A DNA stretch of 64,000 bases from assembly GCF_024385575.1 (NCBI RefSeq), contig NZ_JANFMV010000001.1, forward strand, positions 1,951,681 through 2,015,680. The letters run 5' to 3'. Position 1 is the first letter of the stretch. Every line of letters begins with the position of its first letter. The notes below the pieces were generated by a model. The model did not search any database and had not been told where the DNA came from. It worked only from the letters and a program-made list of their open reading frames with translations. The position numbers and the translations under genes were made by a program. Below are positions 1 through 9,208 of this stretch, piece after piece. Origin of the DNA: Rhizobium sp. NRK18. Its GTDB lineage: Bacteria > Pseudomonadota > Alphaproteobacteria > Rhizobiales > Rhizobiaceae.

Positions 1-2
1 AG

Positions 3-98
3 CATGCCAAAGACCTCGGCTCGTTTGCCGTCTTCTGCATGCTGATCGCCAACGGCCTGTTCGCCGCCTATGTGGTGATTTCCAGCCTGCTGCCCTGA
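3..98 (+). CDS. dgkA: Diacylglycerol kinase, C-terminal fragment
   Basis: Only the last 31 codons and the stop are in the window. The peptide begins HAKDLGSFAVF and ends in a hydrophobic stretch, which matches the last membrane helix of the small prokaryotic diacylglycerol kinase family; the A-K-D-x-G-S motif directly before that helix is the family signature. The enzyme phosphorylates diacylglycerol in the inner membrane and recycles lipid released by glucan or phospholipid turnover. The catalytic part lies to the left of the window. It converges on the histidine kinase gene that follows. Confidence 0.75.
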   Translation, partial: HAKDLGSFAVFCMLIANGLFAAYVVISSLLP

Positions 99-142
99 GC
101 ATGTGGTCCGGACCGATCAGATCGGTCGGGCACAACGGTCAG

Positions 143-1678
143 TCAGGCAAAGCTTTTCTTGCGCGGCGGTACGACGACGGCCTCTTCAGCCGCCGGTAGA
201 CCCTGCATCACGCGGTTGGCCGGCAGGATGGCAATGACTTCGGTGCCTTCGCGCAGCTTCGACTTCAGCACGAACTTGCCCTCATGCTTGGAGAGGATCG
301 CCTGAACGATTGGCAGGCCGAGACCGGTTCCCTGTTCGGCGCTCTTGATGGCGATCGAGCCCTGACCGAAGGCGGAGAGGACGACCGGAATTTCCTCTTC
401 CGGGATACCTGGTCCGTTGTCCTTGATCGAGACGTACTGGCCGCCGGAGGCTGTCCAGCCGGCCTTGACGGTGACGATGCCGTTCTGCGGCGTGAACTTC
501 ACGGCGTTCGACAGGAGATTGAGGATCACCTGGCGCATCGACTTCTCGTCGGCCCAGACATCCGGCATGCCCGGCTCGAACTGCTCGTTGATGGTGATGT
601 TCTTCGAGCGTGCCCGGAGCTGCACCATGCCGATGCAGTCTTCGGCGACTTCAGTCAGCGACAGAGACGCCTCATTCAGTTCGTAGCGACCGGCCTCGAT
701 GCGCGACAGGTCCAGGATTTCGTTGATGAGGTTCAAGAGATGCTGACCGGACCGGTGGATGTCGCCCACATATTCCTTGTAAGTCGGATTGTTGAGCGGC
801 CCCATCACTTCCGCCGACATGACTTCCGAGAAGCCGAGGATGGCGTTCAGGGGCGTCCTGAGTTCATGCGACATGGACGCGAGGAAACGGGACTTGGCGA
901 GGTTGGCTTCCTCGGCGCGGCGGCGGGCTTCGTCCGACATGGATTTGGCCACTTCCAGTTCGGCGATGAGATCGTCCTTCTCCGACTGGATGGCGATCAG
1001 GCGCATGTTGGACTTGTAGAGCTTGTCGGTGATGTAGAGGAAGAAGACAACTGCGCTGGCGAAGCCGGAGGTCAGGATGATGGCCGAAAGGTCCTGGCTC
1101 AGCGCTGCGCGCACGGCCAGGATGACGACGACGGGCGCAAAGCAGAACAATGTTGCCTGCCGCAGCATGAAGCTGGACATGGAATTGGCCGATAGCGCGA
1201 TCAGCAGCACCACGCCCTTGAAGAACTGATAGTTCTGACCAAGTTCCGGATGGTCGATGATGACCAGACCGGCCCAGCTGATGCCGATCAGAACCTGGCC
1301 GATCAGCATCAGCCTGCGGGTCTGCGTGGTGTTGCCGGCGGTCAGTTCCATCTGGCTGATGCGGCGCATCATCAGGAGGTTGGCAGAATTGGCTGTCAGG
1401 GCGAAGACTGCCCACGCGATAAAGCTGACATCTCTCGTGAAGTGGAGGCCGAAAATGGTGACCAGAATGATCAGAAGGGGGGCGATCGCGGCGCCCTGCA
1501 GGCAGGATTCCGCATACATTTTCATCGCATCGCGATCGAATACGCCCGCGCCCGAATGGCTGGACTGCAGGCGCTCACGCGTCGCGCGAACGGCCTTGGA
1601 CACCGGCTTGTTGCGGTGGCCGCGCGTTCTGTCGACAATGATCTTGTCGGTACTGGTACTGACTACGCCCTTACTCAT
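143..1678 (-). CDS. Membrane sensor histidine kinase, PleC/DivJ/PdhS type
   Basis: This 511-residue protein has about 50 cytosolic residues, six hydrophobic segments (about 60-80, 84-104, 122-141, 152-171, 175-192, 197-216), a short coiled coil (225-262) and a HisKA-HATPase_c core. The H box is SHELRTPLNAI with His271; the N box (NLLSNAVKFTP), G1 (DNGPGIP) and G2 (GTGLGLPIV) are intact. HELRTPLNAI followed by GFSE is typical of the alphaproteobacterial kinases that act on the cell-cycle regulator DivK, so a role in division control is inferred. The open frame extends upstream to 1864, but that part is basic, low in complexity and overlaps the next gene. MSKGVV at 1678 is therefore chosen. Which member of the family it is cannot be settled here. 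Confidence 0.85.
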   Translation of the reverse strand: MSKGVVSTSTDKIIVDRTRGHRNKPVSKAVRATRERLQSSHSGAGVFDRDAMKMYAESCLQGAAIAPLLIILVTIFGLHFTRDVSFIAWAVFALTANSANLLMMRRISQMELTAGNTTQTRRLMLIGQVLIGISWAGLVIIDHPELGQNYQFFKGVVLLIALSANSMSSFMLRQATLFCFAPVVVILAVRAALSQDLSAIILTSGFASAVVFFLYITDKLYKSNMRLIAIQSEKDDLIAELEVAKSMSDEARRRAEEANLAKSRFLASMSHELRTPLNAILGFSEVMSAEVMGPLNNPTYKEYVGDIHRSGQHLLNLINEILDLSRIEAGRYELNEASLSLTEVAEDCIGMVQLRARSKNITINEQFEPGMPDVWADEKSMRQVILNLLSNAVKFTPQNGIVTVKAGWTASGGQYVSIKDNGPGIPEEEIPVVLSAFGQGSIAIKSAEQGTGLGLPIVQAILSKHEGKFVLKSKLREGTEVIAILPANRVMQGLPAAEEAVVVPPRKKSFA

Positions 1679-1872
1679 CGTTCCAAACAAGCTACAATCC
1701 GGATGATGGGACGCTATCGGAGAAATCTTAAGAAGATGCTGCCAGCTAAGATTTTGTTTGCCATCTTCTTCAAGGTTTCGTTTCGACCTGTGGCATGGAT
1801 AAGGCGAGGGGTGCGGCGAGAGCAGATGGAAACCGGTGCGACATACCGACTTTCGTAAGGGCATTACGTTAC

Positions 1873-2505
1873 GTGAGAAAAACTATTGATATCGAGCGAC
1901 TGTCAGCCGAGATCGCGGCCTGCCGTCTCTGTCGTGACCATCCCGCCAAGGGGCCGGACGACCGATTGCCGCATAAACCCAATCCGGTCGCTGTGCTGTC
2001 TTCGACAGCGCGAATCCTGATTGCGGGGCAGGCGCCGGGTATCCGGGTGCATGACAGCGGCATACCGTTCAACGATCCTTCCGGCGACCGGTTGAGAAAC
2101 TGGCTGGGCGTTGACCGCGAGACGTTCTACGATCCGGCCAAGTTCTCCGTCGTGCCGATGGGCTTCTGCTTTCCAGGCTACGACGCCAAGGGCGGCGACA
2201 AGCCGCCGCGTCGGGAATGCGCGCCGCAATGGCGGCAGACCGTGATGGATGCCATGCCGCAGATCGAACTGATACTGGCCATCGGCCAGTATGCGCAGGC
2301 ATGGCATATGCCCAGTGAACGGCGGGCCAACCTGACCGAAACGGTGCGGGACTGGCGGGCGATCTTCGAAGGCTCCTCGCGGCCGCAGGTGCTGCCCCTG
2401 CCGCATCCCAGCTGGCGCAATTCGGGGTGGCTGAAGAAGAATCCGTGGTTCGAGACCGAACTTCTCCCGGTATTGCGCGAGAAGGTATTTCTGCTCACGC
2501 ATTGA
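1873..2505 (+). CDS. Uracil-DNA glycosylase family protein
   Basis: About 210 residues with the features of the UDG-fold family: an early CRLC pair, a GQAPG motif with downstream IPFNDPSGDRL, and a late HPS motif (PLPHPSW). Family members remove uracil or related bases from DNA. Further cysteines (GFCFPG, REC) could complete a metal or Fe-S site, but this is not certain. The GTG at 1873 follows a GTAAGGG stretch and starts just before the conserved AEIAACRLC. An ATG at 1795 is in frame but would overlap the divergent kinase leader. The catalytic specificity cannot be told from sequence. Confidence 0.8.
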   Translation: MRKTIDIERLSAEIAACRLCRDHPAKGPDDRLPHKPNPVAVLSSTARILIAGQAPGIRVHDSGIPFNDPSGDRLRNWLGVDRETFYDPAKFSVVPMGFCFPGYDAKGGDKPPRRECAPQWRQTVMDAMPQIELILAIGQYAQAWHMPSERRANLTETVRDWRAIFEGSSRPQVLPLPHPSWRNSGWLKKNPWFETELLPVLREKVFLLTH

Positions 2506-2572
2506 AAATTCATTCCTCATCCGCGCCGGAATCGCGGTATAGGGAGGAAAATATTCGAAAGGCTCTTTCCCG

Positions 2573-3061
2573 ATGGATCGACTTGACCGGAAGATCCTGC
2601 GCCTCCTGCAGGAAGACACCACCCTTGCCGTTGCCGACCTCGCCAAGAAGGTCGGCCTGTCGACGACGCCCTGCTGGCGGCGCATCCAGAAGATGGAAGA
2701 AGATGGCGTCATCCGCCGTCGCGTGGCGCTGCTCAATCCGGAAAAGGTCAACACCAAGGTCACGGTCTTCGTGTCGATCCGCACCAATAGCCATTCGGTG
2801 GAATGGCTGAAGCGCTTCTCCGAAGTGGTGCGGGAATTCCCCGAAGTCGTCGAGTTCTACCGGATGAGCGGCGACGTCGACTATCTCCTCAGGGTCGTCG
2901 TGCCGGACATCGCTGCCTATGACGCCTTCTACAAGCGGATGATTGCCAAGATTGAAATCCGCGACGTGTCGTCGGCCTTCGCGATGGAGCAGATCAAGTA
3001 CACGACCGAACTGCCGCTCGACTACATGGTGCTCGACGCGTCGAAATCGAACGACGACTGA
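2573..3061 (+). CDS. Lrp/AsnC family transcriptional regulator
   Basis: A 162-residue protein with the standard Lrp layout: an N-terminal winged helix-turn-helix (DRLDRKILRLLQED, then LAKKVGLSTTPCWRRIQKME) followed by a RAM/AsnC ligand-binding domain from about residue 65, with the conserved G-D-V-D-Y-L-L-R-V-V turn. Such proteins form octamers and respond to amino acids. It lies 67 bp after the glycosylase gene and converges on the GTPase gene. No target can be deduced from the neighbours, as no amino acid gene is adjacent. Confidence 0.92.
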   Translation: MDRLDRKILRLLQEDTTLAVADLAKKVGLSTTPCWRRIQKMEEDGVIRRRVALLNPEKVNTKVTVFVSIRTNSHSVEWLKRFSEVVREFPEVVEFYRMSGDVDYLLRVVVPDIAAYDAFYKRMIAKIEIRDVSSAFAMEQIKYTTELPLDYMVLDASKSNDD

Positions 3062-3091
3062 GACCTTGGCGGGCCCAGTCGTCGCAATGGC

Positions 3092-4297
3092 TCAGGCGGC
3101 CTGCGGCGACCAACTGGCGAAGGGATCCTCGAGGTTGCGCCAGCGTTCGGGGGTGAAATCGGTGTCTGCGATCAGGCAGGCATCGAGATCTGCGCGGATT
3201 TTCGACTCGTCCATCGGATCAGCGCCGATGAACACCAGTTCCTGCCGCCGGTCGCCCCAGACCGGATCGAGGAAGCGGCCGATGATCTCCTTGAACTGAC
3301 TGTCCTTCGGCCATTGCGCTTTCGGCACGGCGGACCACCAGAGGCCCATCTTGCCCGTCCGCACCATCGGGCCCGCCTGGCTCAATTCGCCGACGTAATG
3401 CGGCCGCGTCGCCAGCCAGAACAGTCCCTTGGAGCGGATCACGCCGGGCCAGGGACGGTCGAGCAGCTGCCGCAGCTTCACCGGCTCGAAGGGACGTTTC
3501 GCCCGGTAGACGAAAGAGCGGATGCCGTATTCCTCCGTTTCCGGAATGTGGTCCTTGAAGCCATAGAGTTCCTTGAACCAGAGCGGGTGCTGCTGGGCCT
3601 TCATCAGGTCGAAGCGGCCGGTGCCCATGATCGCCTGCGGCAGAACACGGCCGAAATCGGTCTCGATCAGACGGGCGTCGGGGTTGAGGCCGATGACGAT
3701 CTTGCGGGCGGCATCCAGCCGCTCGGGTCCTGCGGCGGACGCCTTGTTGAGGATCACCACGTCGGCGAATTCGATCTGCTCGACCAGAAGGTCCACGAGC
3801 GTGCGATCGTCGCCGTCGCCAGCCGTCTCGCCGCGATCGGCGAGAAAATCCGACGATGCGTAGTCGGCGAGCAGGTTTGCCGCGTCGACGACGGTGACCA
3901 TGGTGTCAAGGGTCGCGACATCGGAGAGGCTTTCGCCGTCTTCGTCGCGGAAGTCGAACGTGGTGGCGACGGGCAGGGGCTCCGAGATGCCGGAGGATTC
4001 GATCAGCAGATAGTCGAACCGGCCCTGCTCGGCGAGCTGGCGGACTTCCTTCAACAGGTCGTCGCGCAGCGTGCAGCAGATGCAGCCATTGGTCATTTCC
4101 ACCAGTTGTTCGTCGGTGCGCGAAAGATCCGCGCCGCCGCTACGGACCAGGGCGGCATCGATGTTGACCTCGCTCATGTCGTTGACGATGAGCGCGACGC
4201 GCAGGCCGTCGCGATTGTTGAGGATATGGTTGAGAACGGTCGTCTTGCCGGCGCCGAGAAAGCCGGACAGGACCGTGACGGGAAGTTTTTTCGGCAT
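3092..4297 (-). CDS. COG0523 (CobW/YciC/ZigA-like) metal chaperone GTPase
   Basis: A 401-residue P-loop GTPase. GFLGAGKTT (residues 12-20) is the Walker A loop, GCICC (71-75) is the C-x-C-C metal-binding motif of the family, and the ESSGISEP and LNK motifs follow. The C-terminal half contains the CobW_C domain. These proteins hand zinc to client enzymes under zinc starvation; some serve cobalt or nitrile hydratase. A candidate Zur operator lies 38-55 bp upstream, which favours the zinc branch. There are no cobalamin genes nearby. It stands alone on its strand. Confidence 0.88.
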   Translation of the reverse strand: MPKKLPVTVLSGFLGAGKTTVLNHILNNRDGLRVALIVNDMSEVNIDAALVRSGGADLSRTDEQLVEMTNGCICCTLRDDLLKEVRQLAEQGRFDYLLIESSGISEPLPVATTFDFRDEDGESLSDVATLDTMVTVVDAANLLADYASSDFLADRGETAGDGDDRTLVDLLVEQIEFADVVILNKASAAGPERLDAARKIVIGLNPDARLIETDFGRVLPQAIMGTGRFDLMKAQQHPLWFKELYGFKDHIPETEEYGIRSFVYRAKRPFEPVKLRQLLDRPWPGVIRSKGLFWLATRPHYVGELSQAGPMVRTGKMGLWWSAVPKAQWPKDSQFKEIIGRFLDPVWGDRRQELVFIGADPMDESKIRADLDACLIADTDFTPERWRNLEDPFASWSPQAA

Positions 4298-4334
4298 GTT
4301 GCCTCCTTCAGGCGTGATGAATTTTATATCGCTA

Positions 4335-4352
4335 GTTACGTTATAAAGTTAC
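4335..4352 (-). promoter_or_regulatory. Candidate Zur operator upstream of the COG0523 gene
   Basis: GTTACGTTATAAAGTTAC is an 18-bp imperfect palindrome centred on TTATAA (14 of 18 positions symmetric) in an AT-rich patch of an otherwise GC-rich region. It resembles the rhizobial Zur box (GTTATGTTATAACATAAC as I remember it) at 14 of 18 positions. A second overlapping symmetric element, CGTTAT-N8-ATAACG, spans 4339-4358. Its position just upstream of a COG0523 gene fits zinc repression. The assignment is inferred from motif and context. Confidence 0.5.
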
Positions 4353-4453
4353 ATAACGGATTGCAATGAAGGAGAAACGGAAATCCACAGGCGCTGTGGG
4401 CGTGGCGAACGATGGTCAGCCCAGCGCCCTTTACCTCATGCGATGAGATTCTG

Positions 4454-4858
4454 TCAGATCCGCGCCAATGTGGCTGTGTCTTCCGTGCCGTCGAAGAAGG
4501 CGGCAAGAGCGTCGGCAAACAGCGGTTCGTTCGGTGCCGCGCGGTGGAAGAGCGTCATCGACGAGTGAAATTTCATGTCGTCGGGCGAGCCGAGGATCTC
4601 GCGGGCGGATCGGTCCGCGTATTTCATCATGGCCCGCGTGCAGGCATTGAGCCGTTCGCCGAGCACGGGATGGGCGAGATAGGCACGGGCCTCTTCGAGC
4701 GAGTGCAGGGCGAAGCGCCGGCTCATCTCGCTGGCGCCGAGGCCGTCGATCTGCGGGAAGATGAACCACATCCAGTGGCTGCGCTTGCGGCCGGCCTCGA
4801 TTTCGGCGAATGCCGTGTCATAGACCGGCGCCTGGGCGACAATAAAGTGATCGAACAT
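4454..4858 (-). CDS. DUF1810 family protein
   Basis: A 134-residue soluble protein beginning MFDHFIVAQ, with KRSHWMWFIFPQIDGLG and a DDMKFHSSMTLF block, which are the hallmarks of the DUF1810 family. Members are of about this length and have no established biochemical role; they are scattered through proteobacteria, often as stand-alone genes. It follows the dehydrogenase gene on the same strand after about 120 bp, which is too far to assume an operon. Confidence 0.8.
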   Translation of the reverse strand: MFDHFIVAQAPVYDTAFAEIEAGRKRSHWMWFIFPQIDGLGASEMSRRFALHSLEEARAYLAHPVLGERLNACTRAMMKYADRSAREILGSPDDMKFHSSMTLFHRAAPNEPLFADALAAFFDGTEDTATLARI

Positions 4859-4977
4859 CGCTTGCCGTCCCCGGGTTCGACGTCAGGCTTGCAAGGATGG
4901 CCGGCACGATGCGCTAGGCTCTTGTGCCGGCCATTATATCGTCCGCGTGTCCGCTCGGCAGACCGCAGCGAACGACG

Positions 4978-5847
4978 TTATTTCTCCAGACGCGCGAGCA
5001 GCGAGGACGTGTCCCAGCGCTTGCCGCCCATGGCCTGCACGTCGCCGTAGAACTGGTCCACGAGGGCGGTGACGGGCACCTTGGCGCCGTTGTTGCGCGC
5101 CTCGTTGAGGACGATGGACAGGTCCTTGCGCATCCAGTCGACGGCAAAGCCGAAGTCGTATTTGCCTTGGTTCATCGTCTTGTAGCGGTTTTCCATCTGC
5201 CAGGAGCCGGCCGCGCCCTTGGAGATGACCTCGATCACCTTTTCGATGTCTAGACCGGCGCGCTTGCCGAAATGCACGCCTTCGGCAAGGCCCTGGACGA
5301 GGCCGGCGATGCAGATCTGGTTGACCATCTTGGTAAGCTGCCCCGATCCTGCCGGACCCATGAGGCCGACCATGCGGGCATAGGCGGAGATGACCGGCTC
5401 GGCCTTCTTGAAGGTCTCCTCGTCGCCGCCGCACATGACGGTCAGCACGCCGTTCTGGGCGCCGGCCTGTCCGCCGGAAACGGGTGCATCGATGAAGCCG
5501 ATGCCCTTCTCCTGGCACGCCTCGGCCAGCTCGCGGGCCACTTCGGCGGAAGCTGTGGTGTTGTCGATCAGGACGGCACCGGACTTCATGCCGGCGATCG
5601 CGCCGGTCTCCGTCAGCGAAACCGAACGCAGATCGTCATCATTGCCGACGCACATGAAGACGAAGTCGCAATCCTTCGCCGCTGCGGCAGGCGTTTCGGC
5701 AAAGGTGCCGCCGAATTCCTTGGCCCAGGCCTCGGCCTTGGCGGTGGTGCGGTTATAGACGGTGACGTCGTGTCCGCCCTTGTTCTTCAGGTGGCCGGCC
5801 ATGGGATATCCCATGACGCCGAGACCGATGAAAGCAACCTTTGCCAT
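4978..5847 (-). CDS. NAD(P)-dependent beta-hydroxyacid dehydrogenase (HIBADH/GlxR family)
   Basis: About 289 residues. The N-terminal Rossmann motif FIGLGVMGYPMAGHL, the substrate loop DAPVSGGQAGAQNG and the catalytic lysine in GQLTKMVNQ define the 3-hydroxyisobutyrate dehydrogenase superfamily, which also includes tartronate semialdehyde reductase. It reduces or oxidises a 3-hydroxy acid; which one cannot be told. Two ATG codons lie close together (5853 and 5847); MAKVAFIG is preferred because the Rossmann strand then starts at residue 2. It sits 80 bp downstream of the TRAP permease gene on the same strand, so it may process the imported compound. Confidence 0.85.
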   Translation of the reverse strand: MAKVAFIGLGVMGYPMAGHLKNKGGHDVTVYNRTTAKAEAWAKEFGGTFAETPAAAAKDCDFVFMCVGNDDDLRSVSLTETGAIAGMKSGAVLIDNTTASAEVARELAEACQEKGIGFIDAPVSGGQAGAQNGVLTVMCGGDEETFKKAEPVISAYARMVGLMGPAGSGQLTKMVNQICIAGLVQGLAEGVHFGKRAGLDIEKVIEVISKGAAGSWQMENRYKTMNQGKYDFGFAVDWMRKDLSIVLNEARNNGAKVPVTALVDQFYGDVQAMGGKRWDTSSLLARLEK

Positions 5848-5926
5848 ATGCATTCACTCCCTTGGATATGTGTCTTGCTGTCCGGTTTAGAGAAAAGGTC
5901 GGGAATGGCCAAGCCGTTCCTGGCCG

Positions 5927-7969
5927 CTATCCGTTCGCTCCGGCTGGTTTGCTGGCCTTCAATTGCCAGAGCAGCACCGGTGCAAAGAGGATTGCGCCGA
6001 TCGCCATGGTCGTCAGGCCGGGAGCGATGAAGAAGAAGGAGACGAGCCCCGTCCACAAGCGCTGCCAGCGTCCGATGCGGCCGAAGAGATAGCCGGAGAA
6101 GGCGATGCCGATCAGCGAGATGCCGGCGGCCGCGCCGACGACGGTGATGACGAAGGCGGTCCAGCTGAAGCCGTCGGCAACCAGCAGGAGCGACGGCGAG
6201 TAGACGAAGACGAACGGCACCAGCGCCTTGGCAATGCCGAGTCGGAAGGCGGTGTTGCCGGTGGTGAACGGATTGGAGCCGGCGATCCCCGCCGCAGCGT
6301 AAGCCGCGAGCGCCACGGGTGGCGTGATATCGGCAAGCACCCCGTAATAGAAGACGAAGAAGTGGGCGACGAGCTGCTGGACCTGCAGCTGCTGCAGGGC
6401 GGGGCCGGCGACCGCGACGAGGATGATGTAGGTTGCCGTCGTCGGAATGCCGGCGCCCATGATGATGCAGGCGCAGGCGATCAGCACCAGCGAGAAGAAC
6501 AGCGTCCACTCGTTGAGCGGGATGTAGCTCAGCGGCCAGATGGCCGAGAACATCGACCCCATGTCGGAGGCCGTCTGCACGACCATGAAGCCGAGCCGGA
6601 AACCGACGCCGGTCAGGGTGACGATGCCGACGATGATGCCGACGCAGGCGGCCGCAGCGCCGACCGCGATCGTGTTGCGGGCGCCATCGGCCAGCGCGTT
6701 CCAGAGATCCTTGACGGTCAGCCGGTTGGTGGGTTTCAGGAAGCCGACGACGACGCAGGCGATGATCCCGTAGACGGCGGCGAAATCGGGCGTCCGGCCG
6801 GAAAGGATGAAGTAGACGAGCAGGATCAGCGGCACGACCGCCAGCCAGTTTTCCTTCAGCACCAGCAGCGCGTTCGGGAGTTCGTCCTTGGTGAGGCCAC
6901 GGAGGCCGAGCTTCTTGGCCTCCAGATGGACCATGACGAAGATGCCGAAATAGTGGAGCAGGGCAGGAATGAGGGCGGCCGCGAGAATGTCGCGCAACGG
7001 CACCTGCAGGTATTCGACCATGATGAAGGCGGCGGCACCCAGCACCGGCGGGGTGATCTGGCCGCCGGTCGAGGAGGTGGCCTCGACGGCGCCGGCAAAA
7101 TGCGCCGGATAACCGATGCGTTTCATCGCCGGAATGGTCAGCGCGCCGGTCGTGACCGTATTGGCGATCGACGAGCCGGAAATCGAGCCCATGAAGGCCG
7201 AAGCGCAGATCGCCACCTTGGCGGGACCGCCGGAATAGCGGCCGGCGAGCACCATGGCGAGATCGATGAACAGCTGCCCGAGGCCGATGCGGGTTGCGAG
7301 CACGCCAAACAGGATGAAGAGGAAGACGTATTGGGCCATGACGCCGATGGCGACGCCGTAGATCCCCTGGTTGGTCATGTAGATGTGGTTGATGAAGGCG
7401 AGCCAGCTGGCGCCGCCGTGTTTCAGCGCGCCGGGCATCCATGGGCCGAAGATGGCGAAGCCGATGAAGATGATGGCGATCGCCGGCAGGGTCGGGCCGA
7501 CCGAGCGTCTTGCGGCTTCAAGCGTCACCAGAAGGAGCACCGTTCCGAGATAGACGTCGGACGGCGACGGATTGCCGACGCGCTCGGCGACGATCTGCGG
7601 CGGCAGCAGCGGCAGGTAGATGGCGGCGGCGACCGCGAGGATGCTGAAGACGATATCGGCGATCGCCACGCCCTGGAAGCGATACCAGGCGGCCGGCGGA
7701 ATCTCGTTGCTGCTGGCCTTCTTCCACGGGAACAGCAGGAAGGTCAGGCCGAGCACGAAGGACAGGTGAATGCCGCGGTGCAGGAGTTCCGGCACATTGC
7801 CGAAGCCCGAGGCATAGAAGTGATAGACCGACATGGCGACGAGCGCCGATGCAATGAAGAAGCCGATCTGCGGGCCGGTCGGTCGGAAGGCCGTCTCCGG
7901 ATCGTAGCGGCGCTCGAGTTCCTCGAGTTCCTGGGCCGTCAGGGTGTGACCGGTGGCGTCGTGTGTCAT
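5927..7969 (-). CDS. TRAP transporter permease, fused 4TM/12TM (TAXI type)
   Basis: A 680-residue integral membrane protein in which the small DctQ-like and large DctM-like subunits are one chain, as is usual for TAXI-TRAP systems. After a hydrophilic N terminus of about 40 residues, many hydrophobic segments are visible, with conserved stretches such as GSISGSSIANTVTTGALTIPAMKR and SSTGGQITPPVLGAAAF in the DctM part. It should import an organic anion with sodium, using the binding protein encoded just upstream. A strong hairpin lies between the two genes and may lower permease expression relative to the binding protein. Confidence 0.92.
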   Translation of the reverse strand: MTHDATGHTLTAQELEELERRYDPETAFRPTGPQIGFFIASALVAMSVYHFYASGFGNVPELLHRGIHLSFVLGLTFLLFPWKKASSNEIPPAAWYRFQGVAIADIVFSILAVAAAIYLPLLPPQIVAERVGNPSPSDVYLGTVLLLVTLEAARRSVGPTLPAIAIIFIGFAIFGPWMPGALKHGGASWLAFINHIYMTNQGIYGVAIGVMAQYVFLFILFGVLATRIGLGQLFIDLAMVLAGRYSGGPAKVAICASAFMGSISGSSIANTVTTGALTIPAMKRIGYPAHFAGAVEATSSTGGQITPPVLGAAAFIMVEYLQVPLRDILAAALIPALLHYFGIFVMVHLEAKKLGLRGLTKDELPNALLVLKENWLAVVPLILLVYFILSGRTPDFAAVYGIIACVVVGFLKPTNRLTVKDLWNALADGARNTIAVGAAAACVGIIVGIVTLTGVGFRLGFMVVQTASDMGSMFSAIWPLSYIPLNEWTLFFSLVLIACACIIMGAGIPTTATYIILVAVAGPALQQLQVQQLVAHFFVFYYGVLADITPPVALAAYAAAGIAGSNPFTTGNTAFRLGIAKALVPFVFVYSPSLLLVADGFSWTAFVITVVGAAAGISLIGIAFSGYLFGRIGRWQRLWTGLVSFFFIAPGLTTMAIGAILFAPVLLWQLKASKPAGANG

Positions 7970-7998
7970 GTTCTTGTCCCCGCAATCATCAAGACAGA

Positions 7999-8030
7999 AA
8001 GAGCCCGGGGCGGTGACGCTCCGGGCTCTT
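7999..8030 (-). terminator. Intercistronic hairpin between TAXI binding protein and permease genes
   Basis: AAGAGCCCGG and its exact complement CCGGGCTCTT pair across a 12-nt loop. On the transcribed (minus) strand the stem is followed by TTTCTGTCTT, so it can act as a partial terminator or as a 3' end that protects the upstream message. Confidence 0.7.
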
Positions 8031-8047
8031 CTTCGTCGTAAAGGCCC

Positions 8048-9061
8048 TTACTTGATCAGGCCGGCTTCCTTGTAGAACTTCTCTGCGCCGGCATGCAGCG
8101 GCACGCCGAGACCGTCGAGCGCGGTGTCGAGCGTGATCACCTTGCCCTTGGCATGGCCGGTGTCGAGCAGCTTGCGGGTGTTGTCGTTCCACAGTGCCTT
8201 GGTGATGTTGTAGATCAGCGTGTCATCGGCCTTGGCGCTGGTCAGCCACTGGGCGCCGACGGCGACCGTGGAGGTGTCGGTATCGACGCCTTCATAGGTG
8301 CCGGCCGGAATGTCGGAGACCGAGAAGAAGCCGTATTCGCTGGTCAGCGCATCGGCGGCAGCACCGTCGATCGGCACGAGCTTGATCGGCGCGGAGGCCG
8401 CCAGTTCGACGATCGCGCCGGTCGGATAGCCGCCGACGAAGAAGAAGGCGTCGAGCTTGCCGTTGCGCAGCGCGTCGGACGAAGCGTCGGGCTTCAGGGC
8501 TTCGGCTTCGATGTCGTCGGTCGACAACCCGTTGGCTTCCAGGATCAGCTTGGCATCGACATAGGTGCCGGAGCCCGGTTCGTCGAGCGAGACGCGCTTG
8601 CCCTTGAGGTCGGCGACGGAATTGATGCCGCTATCCTTGCCGGCGACGAGGTGGATGTGCTCCGGGAACAGGGCGGCGATGGCGCGCAGATCCTTGGCCG
8701 GTTCCTTGCCTTCCATGGTGCCGGTGCCGGTGTAGGCCCAGTAGGCGACGTCGGACTGGGCGAAGCCGGAATTGCGAAGGCCGGAGACGATGGCGTTGAT
8801 GTTGTCGACCGAACCGCGCGACGAGACGGCGGAGGCGATCAGGCCTTCGACGCCGCAGCTGCCGCCTTCGGCGCAGGGGCGCGAGCCCGGCGGGTTGGAA
8901 ATGGCGTTGGCGATGACGCCGCCGACCGGATAATAGGTGGCGGCGGTGCCGCCCGTACCGATCGTGAAGAAGTTGAGATCCTGGGCGGATGCCGTCAGCG
9001 ACAGTGACGCAAGGGCAAGCGCGCCCGCGGCGACGGCCTTCGCGAAGTTCACGATAGTCAT
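8048..9061 (-). CDS. TAXI family TRAP transporter solute-binding protein
   Basis: A 337-residue exported protein. A Sec signal peptide (about residues 1-26, ending SLTASAQ) precedes the mature start DLNFFTIGTGGTAATYYPVGG, the characteristic opening of TAXI receptors. The later stretches GIASAVSSRGSVDNINA, DLKGKRVSLDEPGSGTYVDA and the C-terminal EKFYKEAGLI also fit. It captures a ligand in the periplasm for the fused permease downstream. The true ligand is unknown; TAXI receptors have been linked to glutamate and other dicarboxylates. Confidence 0.92.
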   Translation of the reverse strand: MTIVNFAKAVAAGALALASLSLTASAQDLNFFTIGTGGTAATYYPVGGVIANAISNPPGSRPCAEGGSCGVEGLIASAVSSRGSVDNINAIVSGLRNSGFAQSDVAYWAYTGTGTMEGKEPAKDLRAIAALFPEHIHLVAGKDSGINSVADLKGKRVSLDEPGSGTYVDAKLILEANGLSTDDIEAEALKPDASSDALRNGKLDAFFFVGGYPTGAIVELAASAPIKLVPIDGAAADALTSEYGFFSVSDIPAGTYEGVDTDTSTVAVGAQWLTSAKADDTLIYNITKALWNDNTRKLLDTGHAKGKVITLDTALDGLGVPLHAGAEKFYKEAGLIK

Positions 9062-9208
9062 AAGTGCCTCTCCTTATTGATGATCGCCGTTTGTGGACAG
9101 GTCCCCTCCCACGAACGTCGAGCAATTTATATTAGCGGTGTCAGTAAACGCGTTGAGCGGTCCGCTGGCAACCGAAACCGTGTTTGCATAAGATTTCGTG
9201 ATGGATCG

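Noticed and set aside
5963..8041. A 692-codon open frame on the plus strand opposite the TRAP permease
   Set aside because: Very rich in Asp, Glu, Arg and Gly with no hydrophobic core, which is the usual shadow of a GC-rich membrane-protein gene.
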